From positions 1 through 64,000 of the forward strand of contig NW_023415834.1 in assembly GCF_013373865.1 (NCBI RefSeq): a DNA stretch of 64,000 nucleotides. Reading direction: 5' to 3'. This document shows, piece after piece, positions 33,999-44,923 of this stretch; the stretch's first letter is position 1; each line of letters begins with the position of its first letter. A program made the position numbers and the translations under genes. A model generated the notes under the pieces. The model was not told the origin of the DNA and searched no databases. It saw only the letters and a program-made list of their open reading frames with translations. The stretch comes from Monomorium pharaonis (taxonomy: Eukaryota; Arthropoda; Insecta; Hymenoptera; Formicidae).

Positions 33999-34418
33999 AT
34001 GTGTCCTCCGCGTTCGCTTTATTCTCCGGCGACCTTCAACCCGAACGCACGTTCAGCCCTTTATCACGCATGGATCGCGTCTGCTAGATGTTCTGTCTCG
34101 CGAATTTACCAACACCGCCGTGACGTAGAACATATAATCTGTTCCGCGTGTTATATCCGCGCCTCTTGGGAAGTCCGCTCATCCTACGTTTTGAAACGAA
34201 GACACGCCGTTCATATCGGATTTACTCAATGCTACGACGCGTGCATCTCCTGCTCAACGCGTTTAACAATCTTTAGACTCCTCGATGAATGTCTTATCTG
34301 CAACGACATTTTAAGCGATTTTATACAATACCTAAATCTAACGGGAGACGATCCGTACAATTCGGAACGACCCACGTTAATCGCGATTTCACAGACAGAC
34401 GTAAACTCCTCCGAATAA
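33999..34418 (+). CDS. Cys-rich family B protein 2, 139 aa (copy A)
   Basis: Identical in predicted sequence to 44311-44730. Cysteine spacing is C31-x16-C48xxC51-x30-C82xxC85-x12-C98xxC101. It is a diverged tandem paralogue of the 141-aa ORF just upstream and of the family A 133-aa ORF. No signal peptide or membrane segment. It ends ~190 bp before the unit's terminus. Confidence 0.75.
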   Translation: MCPPRSLYSPATFNPNARSALYHAWIASARCSVSRIYQHRRDVEHIICSACYIRASWEVRSSYVLKRRHAVHIGFTQCYDACISCSTRLTIFRLLDECLICNDILSDFIQYLNLTGDDPYNSERPTLIAISQTDVNSSE

Positions 34419-34608
34419 ACGTCGCGAATAAGTTTTTTTTTTGTTTTTTTTTGTTTTATCGTGAAAATTTCCCGAATTTGCCTGCCACTACTTAAATTCC
34501 AGAGGAACGGTGGACCGCTCGACTCTGTTCCTCTAACCTTTTTCCCCTCTTCTCCGGCTACGGAGAATATCGGCAACGCCGCCCCTCCCGCGCGCCCGGG
34601 ACGTAACA

Positions 34609-37600
34609 ATACATTTGGGGACGGATCATTCAAAAGTTGTCGTTTTTGTACAAACTGAAGCTTTTTAACGTTAGGCACTGTATAACATCGGGTTTCGTAT
34701 TGGAATCGTTTGTAGTTGTTTGTTGTGCATTTTGATACATTTGTAGGCGAATCGTTAAAAAGTTGTCGTTTTCAACAAACTGAAACTTTTAACGTTAAGC
34801 TCTGTATAAACCTCAGTTTTTATATTGGAATCGTTTGTAGTGCTTTGTAGTGCTTTTCGATACATTTGTAGACGAATCATTCAAAAGTTGTCGTTTTCAA
34901 CAAACTGAAACTTTTTAACGTTAGGCACTGTATAAACATCAGTTTTCGTATTTGAATCGTTTGTAGTGCTTTGTAGTGCTTTTCGATACATTTGTAGACG
35001 GATCATTCAAAAGTTGTCGTTTTCAACAAACTAAAACTTTATAAAGTTAGGCACTGTATAACATCGGGTTTCGTATTTGGAATCGTTTGTAGTGGTTTGT
35101 AGTTCTTTTCGATACATTTGTAGACGGATCATTCAAAAGTTGCCGTTGTTTTATAAACTGAAACTTTTGAACGTCAGGCACTGTATAAACATCAGTTTTC
35201 ATATTTGGAATCGTTTGTAGTTGTTTGTTGTGCATTTTGATACATTTGTAGGCGAATCGTTAAAAAGTTGTCGTTTTCAACAAACTAAAACTTTTTAACG
35301 TTAGGCACTGTATAAACATCAGTTTTCATATTTGGAATCGTTTTTAGTGCTTTGTAGTGCTTTACGATACATTTGTAGACGAATCATTCAAAGTTGTCGT
35401 TTTCAACAAACTAAAACTTTATAAAGTTAGGCACTGTATAACATCGGGTTTCGTATTTGGAATCGTTTTTAGTGCTTTGTAGTGCTTTACGATACATTTG
35501 TAGACGAATCATTCAAAAGTTGTCGTTTTCAACAAACTAAAACTTTATAAAGTTAGGCACTGTATAACATCGGGTTTCGTATTTGGAATCGTTTGTAGTG
35601 GTTTGTTGTGCATTTTGATAAATTTGTAGGCGAATCGTTAAAAAGTTGTCGTTTTCAACAAACTAAAACTTTATAAAGTTAGGCACTGTATAACATCGGG
35701 TTTCGTATTTGGAATCGTTTTTAGTGCTTTGTAGTGCTTTACGATACATTTGTAGACGAATCATTCAAAAGTTGTCGTTTTCAACAAACTAAAACTTTAT
35801 AAAGTTAGGCACTGTATAACATCGGGTTTCGTATTTGGAATCGTTTGTAGTGGTTTGTTGTGCATTTTGATAAATTTGTAGGCGAATCGTTAAAAAGTTG
35901 TCGTTTTCAACAAACTAAAACTTTTTAACGTTAAGCTCTGTATAAACCTCAGTTTTTATATTTGGAATCGTTTGTAGTGCTTTGTAGTGCTTTTCGATAC
36001 ATTTGTAGACGAATCATTCAAAAGTTGTCGTTTTCAACAAACTGAAACTTTTTAACGTTAGGCACTGTATAAACATCAGTTTTTCGTATTTGGAATCGTT
36101 TTGTAGTTGTTTGTTGTGTTTTTCGATACATTTGTAAACGAAACATTCAAAAGTAGTCGTTTTCAACAAACTGAAACTTTTTAACGTTAGGCACTGTATA
36201 AACATCAGTTTTTATATTTGGAATCGTTTGTAGTGCTTTGTAGTGCTTTTCGATACATTTGTAGACGAATCATTCAAAAGTTGTCGTTTTCAACAAACTA
36301 AAACTTTTTAACGTTAGGCACTGTATAAACATCAGTTTTTATATTTGGAATCGTTTGTAGTGCTTGTAGTGCTTTTCGATACATTTGTAGACGAATCATT
36401 CAAAAGTTGTCGTTTTCAACAAACTAAAACTTTATAAAGTTAGGCACTGTATACATCGGGGTTTCGTATTTGGAATCGTTTGTAGTGGTTTGTAGTTCTT
36501 TTCGATACATTTGTAGACGGATCATTCAAAAGTTGCCGTTGTTTTATAAACTGAAACTTTTGAACGTCAGGCACTGTATAAACATCAGTTTCATATTTGG
36601 AATCGTTTGTAGTTGTTTGTTGTGCATTTTAAAACATTTGTGGGCGAATTGTTAAAAAGTTGTCGTTTTTCTACAAACTGAAACTTTTAACGTTAGGCAC
36701 TGTATAAACATCAGTTTTTATATTTGGAATCGGTTTGTAGTGCTTGTAGTGCTTTTCGATACATTTGTAGACGAATCATTCAAAAGTTGTCGTTTTCAAC
36801 AAACTGAAACTTATTAACGTTAGGCACTGTATAAACATCAGTTTTTATATTTGGAATCGTTGTAGTGCTTTGTAGTGCTTTTCGATACATTTGTAGACGA
36901 ATCATTCAAAAGTTGTCGTTTCAACAAACAGAAACCTTTTAACGTTAGGCACTGTATAACATCAGGTTTCATATTGGAATCATTTGTAGTGGTTTGTAGT
37001 GCTTTTCTACATTTGTAGACGGATCATTCAAAAGTTGTCTTTTTTCTACAAACTGAAACTTTTTAACGTTAGGCATTGTATAACATCAGTTTTCGTTTTG
37101 GAATCGTTTGTAGTGTTTGTAGTGCTTTTCGATACATTTGTAGACGAATCATTCAAAAGTTGTCGTTTTCAACAAACAGAAACCTTTTAACGTTAGGCAC
37201 TGTATAACATCAGGTTTCATATTTGGAATCATTTGTAGTGGTTTGTAGTGCTTTTCGATACATTTGTAGACGGATCATTCAAAAGTTGTCTTTTTTACAA
37301 ACTGAAACTTTTTAACGTTAGGCATTGTATAACATCAGTTTCGTATTTGGAATCGTTTGTAGTGCTTTGTATGCTTTTCGATACATTTGTAGACGGATCA
37401 TTCAAAAGTGTCGTTTTTCTCCAATCAGAAACCTTTTAATGTTAGGCACTGTTAATCCGTTTTGATATTTGGAATCGTTTGTAGTTGTTTGTTATGCATT
37501 TATACATTTGTAGGCGAATTGTTAAAAAGTTGTCGTTTTTCTACAAACTGAAACTTTTTAACGTTAGGCACTGTATAACATCGGGTTTCGTATTGGAATC

Positions 37601-38045
37601 GTTTGTAGTGGTTTGTAGTTCTTTTGATACATTTGTAAACGGATCATTCGAAAGTTGTCGTTTTTCTACAAACTGAAACTTTTTAACGTTAGGCACTGTA
37701 TAACATCAGTTTTCATATTTGTAATCGTTTGTAGTGCTTTGTAGTGCTTTTCGATACATTTGTAGACGAATCATTTAAAAGTTGTCGTTTTTCTACAAAC
37801 AAAAACCTTTAAAGTTAGGCACTGTATAAACAGGTTTCATATTTGGAATCGTTTGTAGTGTTTGTGTGCTTTCGATATATTTGTAGACGAATCATTCAAA
37901 AGTTGTCGTTTTCAACAAACAGAAACCTTTTAACGTTAGGCACTGTTTAACATCAGGTTTCATATTTGGAATCGTTTGTAGTTGTTTGTTGTGCTTTTCG
38001 ATACATTGTAGACGAATGGTTAAAATGTTGTCGTTTTTCTAAAAC
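34609..38045 (+). repeat. 126-bp satellite array, copy A (~27 units)
   Basis: Tandem monomers of about 126 bp with landmarks TTCAAAAGTTGTCGTTTT, TTAACGTTAGGCACTGTAT, ATTTGGAATCGTTTGTAG and CGATACATTTGTAGACG. Each contains an internal 10-bp doublet TGTAGTGCTT. Variant monomers (e.g. with GTTGTTTTATAAACTG at about 35150 and 36540) occur in the same order and spacing as in the array at 44924-48393, so the two arrays are copies of one another. This copy has many missing bases. Short ORFs inside are frame artefacts of the repeat. Confidence 0.93.
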
Positions 38046-38054
38046 AGGTTACGT

Positions 38055-40754
38055 TGTTACGGACAAAAATTTCAAAAACCGATTTGTAAACGTTCCGTTG
38101 AGACTACTCGATACGGGGGCAGCTTTCGTTCTTTTGTCTAACGGGGCTCTCAATTTATTTGTTTTAGGGCGACCGCAGCCCGTCTGTTATTTCCCAGGGA
38201 TACGCCGAGAGCCGGAAGGATCGTTTATCGCGTTTGAGAGAGAAATAAATGGGATGAGAGACAGGTTAAATAAACGTTTATTATTTATCAATCGTATTAA
38301 TCTTCATTTATTGAAATAACCATATATATTTGATATGAATGATAAATATAAATGTATATAATAATAAGATAAATAATAAAAAGAGTGCGTTGATTACTCA
38401 AATAGTATGTGATAGATCCAAATATGCATATGAAACAATAAATAAAGTAATGATAAGTATGTTATTAAGTTATTTATAATCAAGTAAAATATGAATTCAT
38501 TTAACGTTTAGTCATTATAAAAACAAATCGATTTATGAAATCTAATTGATTTAACTCTGACTTGAATGATTTTACAACCTGGATAAAAATTATTTACTTT
38601 ATTGATTGGATAAACTTGTGATGAATATTTCTTGTGTTATAAGTAGGCTGCCAGTTCAGCCGAATTCTTGACGTCTGAAGAATGGTTAATGTGTGTAGTG
38701 TTTAAGGCTCTACCTTGTTTTTGTGAAGTACTAGGAAATAGAGGGAAGAGAGGATTGCCTCTGATTATAATTGTTTGTCCTAGATTAATTAATTGTAATG
38801 CTCATAAATAGTAATAAAAAAATTCGCTTAGTCTAGTGGCGTAACGTATCTTGCATCTATTCTCGCTTGCGGATCCCACGTCACATCGGGAGTAAAATAA
38901 AAAAAAAAAAAAAAAGAGCCAGAGTCACCAGACAGGTAGGAATAATTGAATATTCCTCAATGTTCTTTCAGATTTCGCGTATTAGAATAAAAGAAAATCA
39001 CTGCAATCAGGGTTTGTGAACGTATCTTACGACTCCACTCTCGCTAGGCGGTATCCCACGTCACATCGGGAATAAAATAAAATAAAAAAAAGAAAGCAGA
39101 GTCCGAGATCCAGGTTGACAGGATATTTGTAATTAATGAATTTATAATTTAGTATCGGAGTATTGTTATTGTTATTCATTTGATTGTCTGAAAGAACTGC
39201 GTTAACGAACCGACGGATCGTACAGGTATTGTCCCGTGCAAAGTAGTATTAGATATCCGCTTGTTTAGCTTTTATCACCAGGAGTACCCTCAACGGGCTC
39301 CAGTCAGCAATACCACAGCTGTGGGTGATAAACTCGACTTCTTAATTAAGGAGCCGACGCACAAGACGGTGATCCGTATCAGACGTGTCGCGGTAGACGG
39401 TAATTATTTATGGGTTTCAAAATATAGAGGCATATGAAGTTAATTATTTGTTGAAAAGTGAAGGATGCGATCGGTTTTATAATTATTTATTTATTTATTC
39501 AGGTAACAATGCTGGAGATCGCATAAAGGTTTAAGGAGTGTGGAAGTACTTCAGTTAAATTTCTATATCTAAATTAGTAAATAAGCGGGGTTATAATTGG
39601 CAATAATAAAACATGTATAAATGAAAATCAATTTTGTATCAAATATATATATGTGCATTTAATTCAGTTGGGTCTCGAGGGTTATGAAATCAAGTAAATT
39701 GCATGTGAACTTTGAATAATTATTATATTATTTCATTTAGAATCAGTGATTTGAATATTATTTATTATATCTGGCACAAAGTAACGTAGAATGTTATGAT
39801 AATAGTTAAATTAGAGATATACAAGTTGGTATTAAATAGAAATAGAGTAGATATCAAAATATTAAATCATGGATAAAATTGCATTGAATAAAATTAAATC
39901 GAATTGGATAGTAGTATGGTTGTATTAATCAAGTGAAATATCAGATTTGCTGCATTAAATTGAATGTGAATTAAATCGGATCGTAAATTAAATTGCTTAA
40001 AGAATTAAATCAGTTCAGTGGTGAGGTATTGTAGTATTGAAATTTAAATTAAATCAATTAAATCGGGATATCAATGCACATTAACATAAATTATTAAATC
40101 AGATTGCAGAATATGTCACATAAAAATAAAATATCAGAGTATCCAGTATATTAACATCGGTGTATCAGAAATAAAATGTTCATGCATCAATCAAATATCA
40201 ATAAATGTCAAATAAAATATCAATGTGTCAACCAAGCTGTATTAAATTGAATTAAATTATAATTTGAATTAAAGTCAATATATTAAATTAAATAAAATCA
40301 AAATGTCAATTAAATGTATTAAATTAGAATTAAATTGTCAAAGTCGCAAATTAAATTGAATTAAATTAAATTAAATAATGATGATAATATTAAAAATTGA
40401 ATTAATTGAATTAAATTTCCAAACGGCAGACTGGGGTAATATTGTATAAGTTTATTCGGTTGTTAAATTGTAAGTATTTAATTATTAAATATTAAAAAAA
40501 TAGAGATAGCATATGATATTAAAATAGTAATAAAATGTAAGAATATATAATGTGAGTAATAATATGAATAATAAGTGAATTATGTATTATAAAATTAATT
40601 GAATAATTAAAATAATTGGATAAGAATATAATATAAGTGTAATAAATGAATAGTAATATAAAATATAATTGAATATATGAATAGATATACGAATAAAGGA
40701 AATTCATAAAGCAAATAATTAATAAAAATTGAAAAATTTACACGGGACGTGACA
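38055..40754 (-). mobile_element. Family A LTR with central deletion
   Basis: Starts TGTTACGG (38055), follows U5 to about 40490, then jumps to the last ~257 bp of U3 and ends ACGGGACGTGACA (40754). About 2.8 kb, including promoter, R and most of U3, is gone. Satellite resumes directly at CTGTATAAC. No gag, pol or env adjoins it, so it is a solo-LTR-like remnant. It has a high rate of single-base deletions against its relatives. Flanking tetranucleotides (ACGT, CTGT) do not match. Confidence 0.88.
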
Positions 40755-41576
40755 CTGTATAACATCGGGTTTCGTATTTGGAATCGTTTTTAGTGCTTTG
40801 TAGTGCTTTACGATACATTTGTAGACGAATCATTCAAAAGTTGTCGTTTTCAACAAACTAAAACTTTATAAAGTTAGGCACTGTATAACATCGGGTTTCG
40901 TATTTGGAATCGTTTGTAGTGGTTTGTTGTGCATTTTGATACATTTGTAGGCGAATCGTTAAAAAGTTGTCGTTTTCAACAAACTAAAACTTTTTAACGT
41001 TAGGCACTGTATAAACATCAGTTTTCATATTTGGAATCGTTTTTAGTGCTTTGTAGTGCTTTACGATACATTTGTAGACGAATCATTCAAAAGTTGTCGT
41101 TTTCAACAAACTAAAACTTTATAAAGTTAGGCACTGTATAACATCGGGTTTCGTATTTGGAATCGTTTGTAGTGGTTTGTAGTTCTTTTCGATACATTTG
41201 TAGACGGATCATTCAAAAGTTGCCGTTGTTTTATAAACTGAAACTTTTGAACGTCAGGCACTGTATAAACATCAGTTTTCATATTTGGAATCGTTTGTAG
41301 TTGTTTGTTGTGCATTTTAAAACATTTGTGGGCGAATTGTTAAAAAGTTGTCGTTTTTCTACAAACTGAAACTTTTTAACGTTAGGCACTGTATAACATC
41401 GGGTTTCGTATTTGGAATCGTTTTTAGTGCTTTGTAGTGCTTTTCGATATATTTGTAGACGAATCATTCAAAAGTTGTTGTTTTCAACAAACAGAAACCT
41501 TTTAACGTTAGGCACTGTATAACATCAGGTTTCATATTTGGAATTGTTTGTAGTTCTTTGTAGTGCTTTTCGATAC
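40755..41576 (+). repeat. 126-bp satellite, ~6.5 units
   Basis: Same monomers as the flanking arrays, between the deleted LTR and the family B unit. It ends at CGATAC, where family B inserted. Confidence 0.93.
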
Positions 41577-42381
41577 TGTGACGTCCCCGCCAAATAATAA
41601 TTTTCTTTTTCTTTTCTTTTTCTTTCTATTTTTATTATTCATATTCTTAATTATATTATTATAATTAATCACATATTAATTAATTGTGCATTTATATAAA
41701 ACTACCATTATTAATTCGCGAACAACACTACTATTATTAATTGTATTAATATTACATATTAATTAATTATGCATTATTTTCTATTTTTATTCTCGCGTAC
41801 AATTATTGTAACGTTATTATTATTTTGCGTATAATTATATGAGTATTAAGTTGCGCCGAATATATTATTTTAAATACTACAATTCTATTATTAAGTTGTG
41901 TATGTTTTTACTATTAATATTTGTATGTAACAACTAATTTGCGCATAACCCTAGCATTGTTAAGTTCTATATTATCTTATTAGCATAATTCCGCAATATG
42001 CGCGCGCTCATAGAGTATATTAATCCTTATGTATGCGTTTCTAGCATAAGTATGCGACAATAGAATAGGAAATCGTAAGAGCGACAAAGAAAGAAACAGC
42101 GACTGTACTGCGTCTCTACTCCCACTACTATTCCTCCTGCACACGGCGTCCGTATTCCCACCATTTCTACTTCTCGCATACGGCGTCCGTACTCCCACTA
42201 TTACTATCTCTCGCATCTGTATTCCCACTACCACTATTTTGTAACACTCTGCTAATCCACTACACCCCCACCCTTACTGGTGCATCCCCAAAACAGCGAA
42301 ACCTCGTGCTCGAGCGTTACGCAACGAGCCGCCGAAAAAGAGACGAGGGTGGGATATGCACGAGGAAGGGTTATGCAACGA

Positions 42382-42415
42382 TATATATTCTTATGCAAGA
42401 GGACCAGAGCCTCAG
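42382..42415 (+). promoter_or_regulatory. Candidate family B promoter
   Basis: TATATATT at 42382-42389 is followed by an initiator-like CTCAGATTT, with A at 42414, 32 nt downstream. The AATTAATTA-rich U3-like region lies upstream; ORFs begin ~770 bp downstream. Confidence 0.5.
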
Positions 42416-42463
42416 ATTTAGATTGTGGAAAGAGCAGATCAGACTTAGAACAGAGTGTCTCAA

Positions 42464-42772
42464 TCCTTCTATTTCTTCCATTTCAAATTTAGATTATTTC
42501 CATTTCCAACTTAGAATATTTCCATTTCAACCTTAGATTATTTCCATTTCCAACTTAGAATATTTCTATTTCAAACTTAGATTATTTCCATTTCAAACTT
42601 AGAATATTTACCATTTCGAACTTAGAATATTTTCATTCTTTACTATTTCGAACTTAGAATATTTTCATTCTTTACTATTTCGAACTTAGAATATTTCTAT
42701 TACAAACTTAGAATATTTTCATTCTTTGCCTTAGAATACTTCCATTCCGAACTTAGAATATTACTTTTGCGT
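42464..42772 (+). repeat. ~22-33-bp tandem repeat downstream of TSS
   Basis: About a dozen degenerate units of the form AACTTAGAATATTTCCATTTC. They sit just after the predicted start site, in the untranslated part of the transcript. The duplicate unit at 32656 lacks this part, so copy number cannot be compared. Confidence 0.8.
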
Positions 42773-43188
42773 ATGTTTAGAATATTTACTAGCGATCACT
42801 GATAATAACCGACGTTTTTATATTCAAATACTAATAACACCGCGCTGTAAATCCTGTGTTTCAATAATTTAATTGTAAATTTAAGATCGTAAATATACTG
42901 AATATTTAGTGAAACTCGTATTTCCTTTTATTCCAACAATTACCTCTCCTCTCATTCGAATTCGTGATGAACATAATCTTGGATATTATAAAACAAATTA
43001 ATTTCAAGTCTTTACTCGAATATACTCTCGATTAATCAGAGACTGTGAGTAAGAGCCATCGGTGCGGCTGACCCGCACGGTCTGCGACGACTGTTTCAGT
43101 CCTGATTTATCGTAGGTTCATTGTTGCCATTTTAAAATAAGTACGAATTATTATTCTCTTCGCTATCATAAAAATATTTTCATCACGA

Positions 43189-43656
43189 ATGCCGAAACAG
43201 CGACGTGGCGGACGTAAATATCAAGTTCGCAGAGTCAAAGCACAATTATACCAGACATTACCTACTCACGGATTTCTCCACTACCTCGGTGTAGAAGGAG
43301 ATTACGCGGTCGCGGATAAAACCGAAGCGCTCTCATCCTTGCCAGTTAGAGTCAGTGATTACAAATTAGTGCCTATCATTTTCCACGTGCCTCGCATCAG
43401 GCCGTCAGACATTCCTGCCGAAGACCCGCGCTTTGCTGCCTACACCACTCGCCCATCGACAGAGAAGGACGTCCCTGAGCACATTCCGTACAAGCTAGTA
43501 CGAATCTCCGTTGGGAAGCGACCTGTCGACGTGACGCATATTTCTAAGGAGGATCCAAGGTACGAGTTCTACGCATCCAAAAATAGGGTAAGTGCCTGGA
43601 TAAATTCTCAATACCGGACAGTGAATTCGGAGTGCCTAGAATCTCGCGAAGAATAG
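43189..43656 (+). CDS. Uncharacterised basic protein, 155 aa
   Basis: I do not recognise this protein. The N-terminus is strongly basic (Lys/Arg-rich residues 1-18), suggesting nucleic-acid binding or nuclear localisation. The rest is mixed, with two similar segments each containing 'DPRF/YxxY' (around residues 79-85 and 122-128), which may be an internal duplication. A strong 5' splice site (AGG/GTAAGT) lies inside the ORF near 43587, so a spliced form may end at about residue 133 and continue elsewhere. It is the first of three ORFs in family B, 210 bp before the Cys-rich pair. The duplicate copy is frameshifted. Confidence 0.6.
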   Translation: MPKQRRGGRKYQVRRVKAQLYQTLPTHGFLHYLGVEGDYAVADKTEALSSLPVRVSDYKLVPIIFHVPRIRPSDIPAEDPRFAAYTTRPSTEKDVPEHIPYKLVRISVGKRPVDVTHISKEDPRYEFYASKNRVSAWINSQYRTVNSECLESREE

Positions 43657-43866
43657 GTCTCGCCATCTTTACGCGGCCACGTGGCTGAGCGTGCCTCGCG
43701 CCATTTTGTACGCCGCGCAACGACGCCGTCGCATCGCTCCGGCTCCCCCACTACCGCCGCTGCAGAAAGCCGCCTACTCGAGTCAAACGTCTCCCCTCTA
43801 CTCAGCGCCGTGATTTCTCTAACCGCCGTAAAATTTAATATTTAATATGCGCCTCGCACAAATATC

Positions 43867-44292
43867 ATGGGCGTGATTAATCGCGTTTCCCCGCGAAAGT
43901 ACGAAATTCCTCTTCGTTCACGTGGAATCACAAACGAGATAATTTCGTGCAATAAAGTTTTCCTTTTTCGAAATCGCCTTAATAATTCAATTCTCTGTCA
44001 CGATTGCATCGGCGATCAATCGGACCCTAGCAATTACAACGAAGAAATCCGTCACTATATCCGCTGCGGTACTAGTCCTATATATGAAGAGTGCTCCGAA
44101 TGCTGCGTAATCTTAAATACTACTGTCTCATACGACAATTGCAGCGATTGCACCGCGAAATTTGAGTCGTTCATAATACCTGCCCTTTCCGCGCGTTATC
44201 ACACCCCTTTTTATAATATTCCGATTACCGTAACCGTCGCACGGTCTATATCTCCATATCGTTTTTCCGATTCTGACGAGGACACCGAGTAA
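43867..44292 (+). CDS. Cys-rich family B protein 1, 141 aa
   Basis: The spacing C-x15-CxxC-x28-CxxC-x12-CxxC (first Cys 28, last 95) matches the family A 133-aa ORF and the neighbouring 139-aa ORF. Length is also similar (133-141 aa). The CxxC pairs would suit one or two zinc sites. The C-terminal ~45 residues are extended, with an acidic end. The ATG sits after an AT-rich run at the start of a GC-richer coding block, and base composition differs sharply from the surrounding repeats. It is the upstream member of a tandem pair, 18 bp apart. No known family is recognised. Confidence 0.78.
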   Translation: MGVINRVSPRKYEIPLRSRGITNEIISCNKVFLFRNRLNNSILCHDCIGDQSDPSNYNEEIRHYIRCGTSPIYEECSECCVILNTTVSYDNCSDCTAKFESFIIPALSARYHTPFYNIPITVTVARSISPYRFSDSDEDTE

Positions 44293-44310
44293 AGAAAGAA
44301 CGAGCGAGTT

Positions 44311-44730
44311 ATGTGTCCTCCGCGTTCGCTTTATTCTCCGGCGACCTTCAACCCGAACGCACGTTCAGCCCTTTATCACGCATGGATCGCGTCTGCTAGA
44401 TGTTCTGTCTCGCGAATTTACCAACACCGCCGTGACGTAGAACATATAATCTGTTCCGCGTGTTATATCCGCGCCTCTTGGGAAGTCCGCTCATCCTACG
44501 TTTTGAAACGAAGACACGCCGTTCATATCGGATTTACTCAATGCTACGACGCGTGCATCTCCTGCTCAACGCGTTTAACAATCTTTAGACTCCTCGATGA
44601 ATGTCTTATCTGCAACGACATTTTAAGCGATTTTATACAATACCTAAATCTAACGGGAGACGATCCGTACAATTCGGAACGACCCACGTTAATCGCGATT
44701 TCACAGACAGACGTAAACTCCTCCGAATAA
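44311..44730 (+). CDS. Cys-rich family B protein 2, 139 aa
   Basis: Second member of the tandem pair: C31-x16-C48xxC51-x30-C82xxC85-x12-C98xxC101. It is Arg/His-rich around residues 36-70, and the C-terminal ~30 residues are polar. The paralogy to the upstream ORF rests on cysteine spacing and length rather than overall identity. It ends before a T-rich run (44744-44768) and a GC-rich terminus. Likely a small zinc-binding accessory protein (inference). Confidence 0.78.
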   Translation: MCPPRSLYSPATFNPNARSALYHAWIASARCSVSRIYQHRRDVEHIICSACYIRASWEVRSSYVLKRRHAVHIGFTQCYDACISCSTRLTIFRLLDECLICNDILSDFIQYLNLTGDDPYNSERPTLIAISQTDVNSSE

Positions 44731-44923
44731 ACGTCGCGAATAAGTTTTTTTTTTGTTTTTTTTTTGTTTTATCGTGAAAATTTCCCGAATTTGCCTGCCA
44801 CTACTTAAATTCCAGAGGAACGGTGGACCGCTCGACTCTGTTCCTCTAACCTTTTTCCCCCTCTTCTCCGGCTACGGGAGAATATCGGCAACGCCGCCCC
44901 TCCCGCGCGCCCGGGACGTAACA

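Larger units (their letters stand above)
32656..34608 (+). mobile_element. Family B unit, partial duplicate (copy A)
   Basis: Collinear with 42963-44923 of the complete family B unit but lacking its first ~1.39 kb. It ends CGGGACGTAACA at 34608, followed by satellite starting ATAC. Coding sequence for the 141- and 139-aa proteins is unchanged; the 155-aa ORF is broken. The left junction with the LTR at 32655/32656 is abrupt. Confidence 0.85.
41577..44923 (+). mobile_element. Family B LTR-like unit, complete, 3347 bp
   Basis: Starts TGTGACGTCCCCGCC and ends GCCCGGGACGTAACA (TG...CA with an 11-bp imperfect inverted terminus). ATAC at 41573-41576 and 44924-44927 forms a perfect 4-bp target duplication, and the satellite reads continuously across it. 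This is the signature of an integrase-inserted LTR element, yet there is only one copy of the terminus region and no gag or pol. It is best read as a solo LTR of a large-LTR retroelement that carries ORFs inside its LTR, or as a non-autonomous derivative. It contains a promoter, a short tandem repeat and three ORFs. Confidence 0.8.

Noticed and set aside
34232..34678. 148-codon minus-strand ORF over the 139-aa gene
   Set aside because: Antisense of a conserved plus-strand ORF, and shortened in the second copy.
40755..40760. Target duplication for the LTR at 38055-40754
   Set aside because: The bases before 38055 (ACGT) and after 40754 (CTGT) do not match, so no duplication is claimed.
41980..42536. 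ORFs of 70-84 codons in the 5' part of family B
   Set aside because: They overlap the predicted promoter and leader repeat on both strands. Composition is not coding-like, and there is no copy to test conservation.
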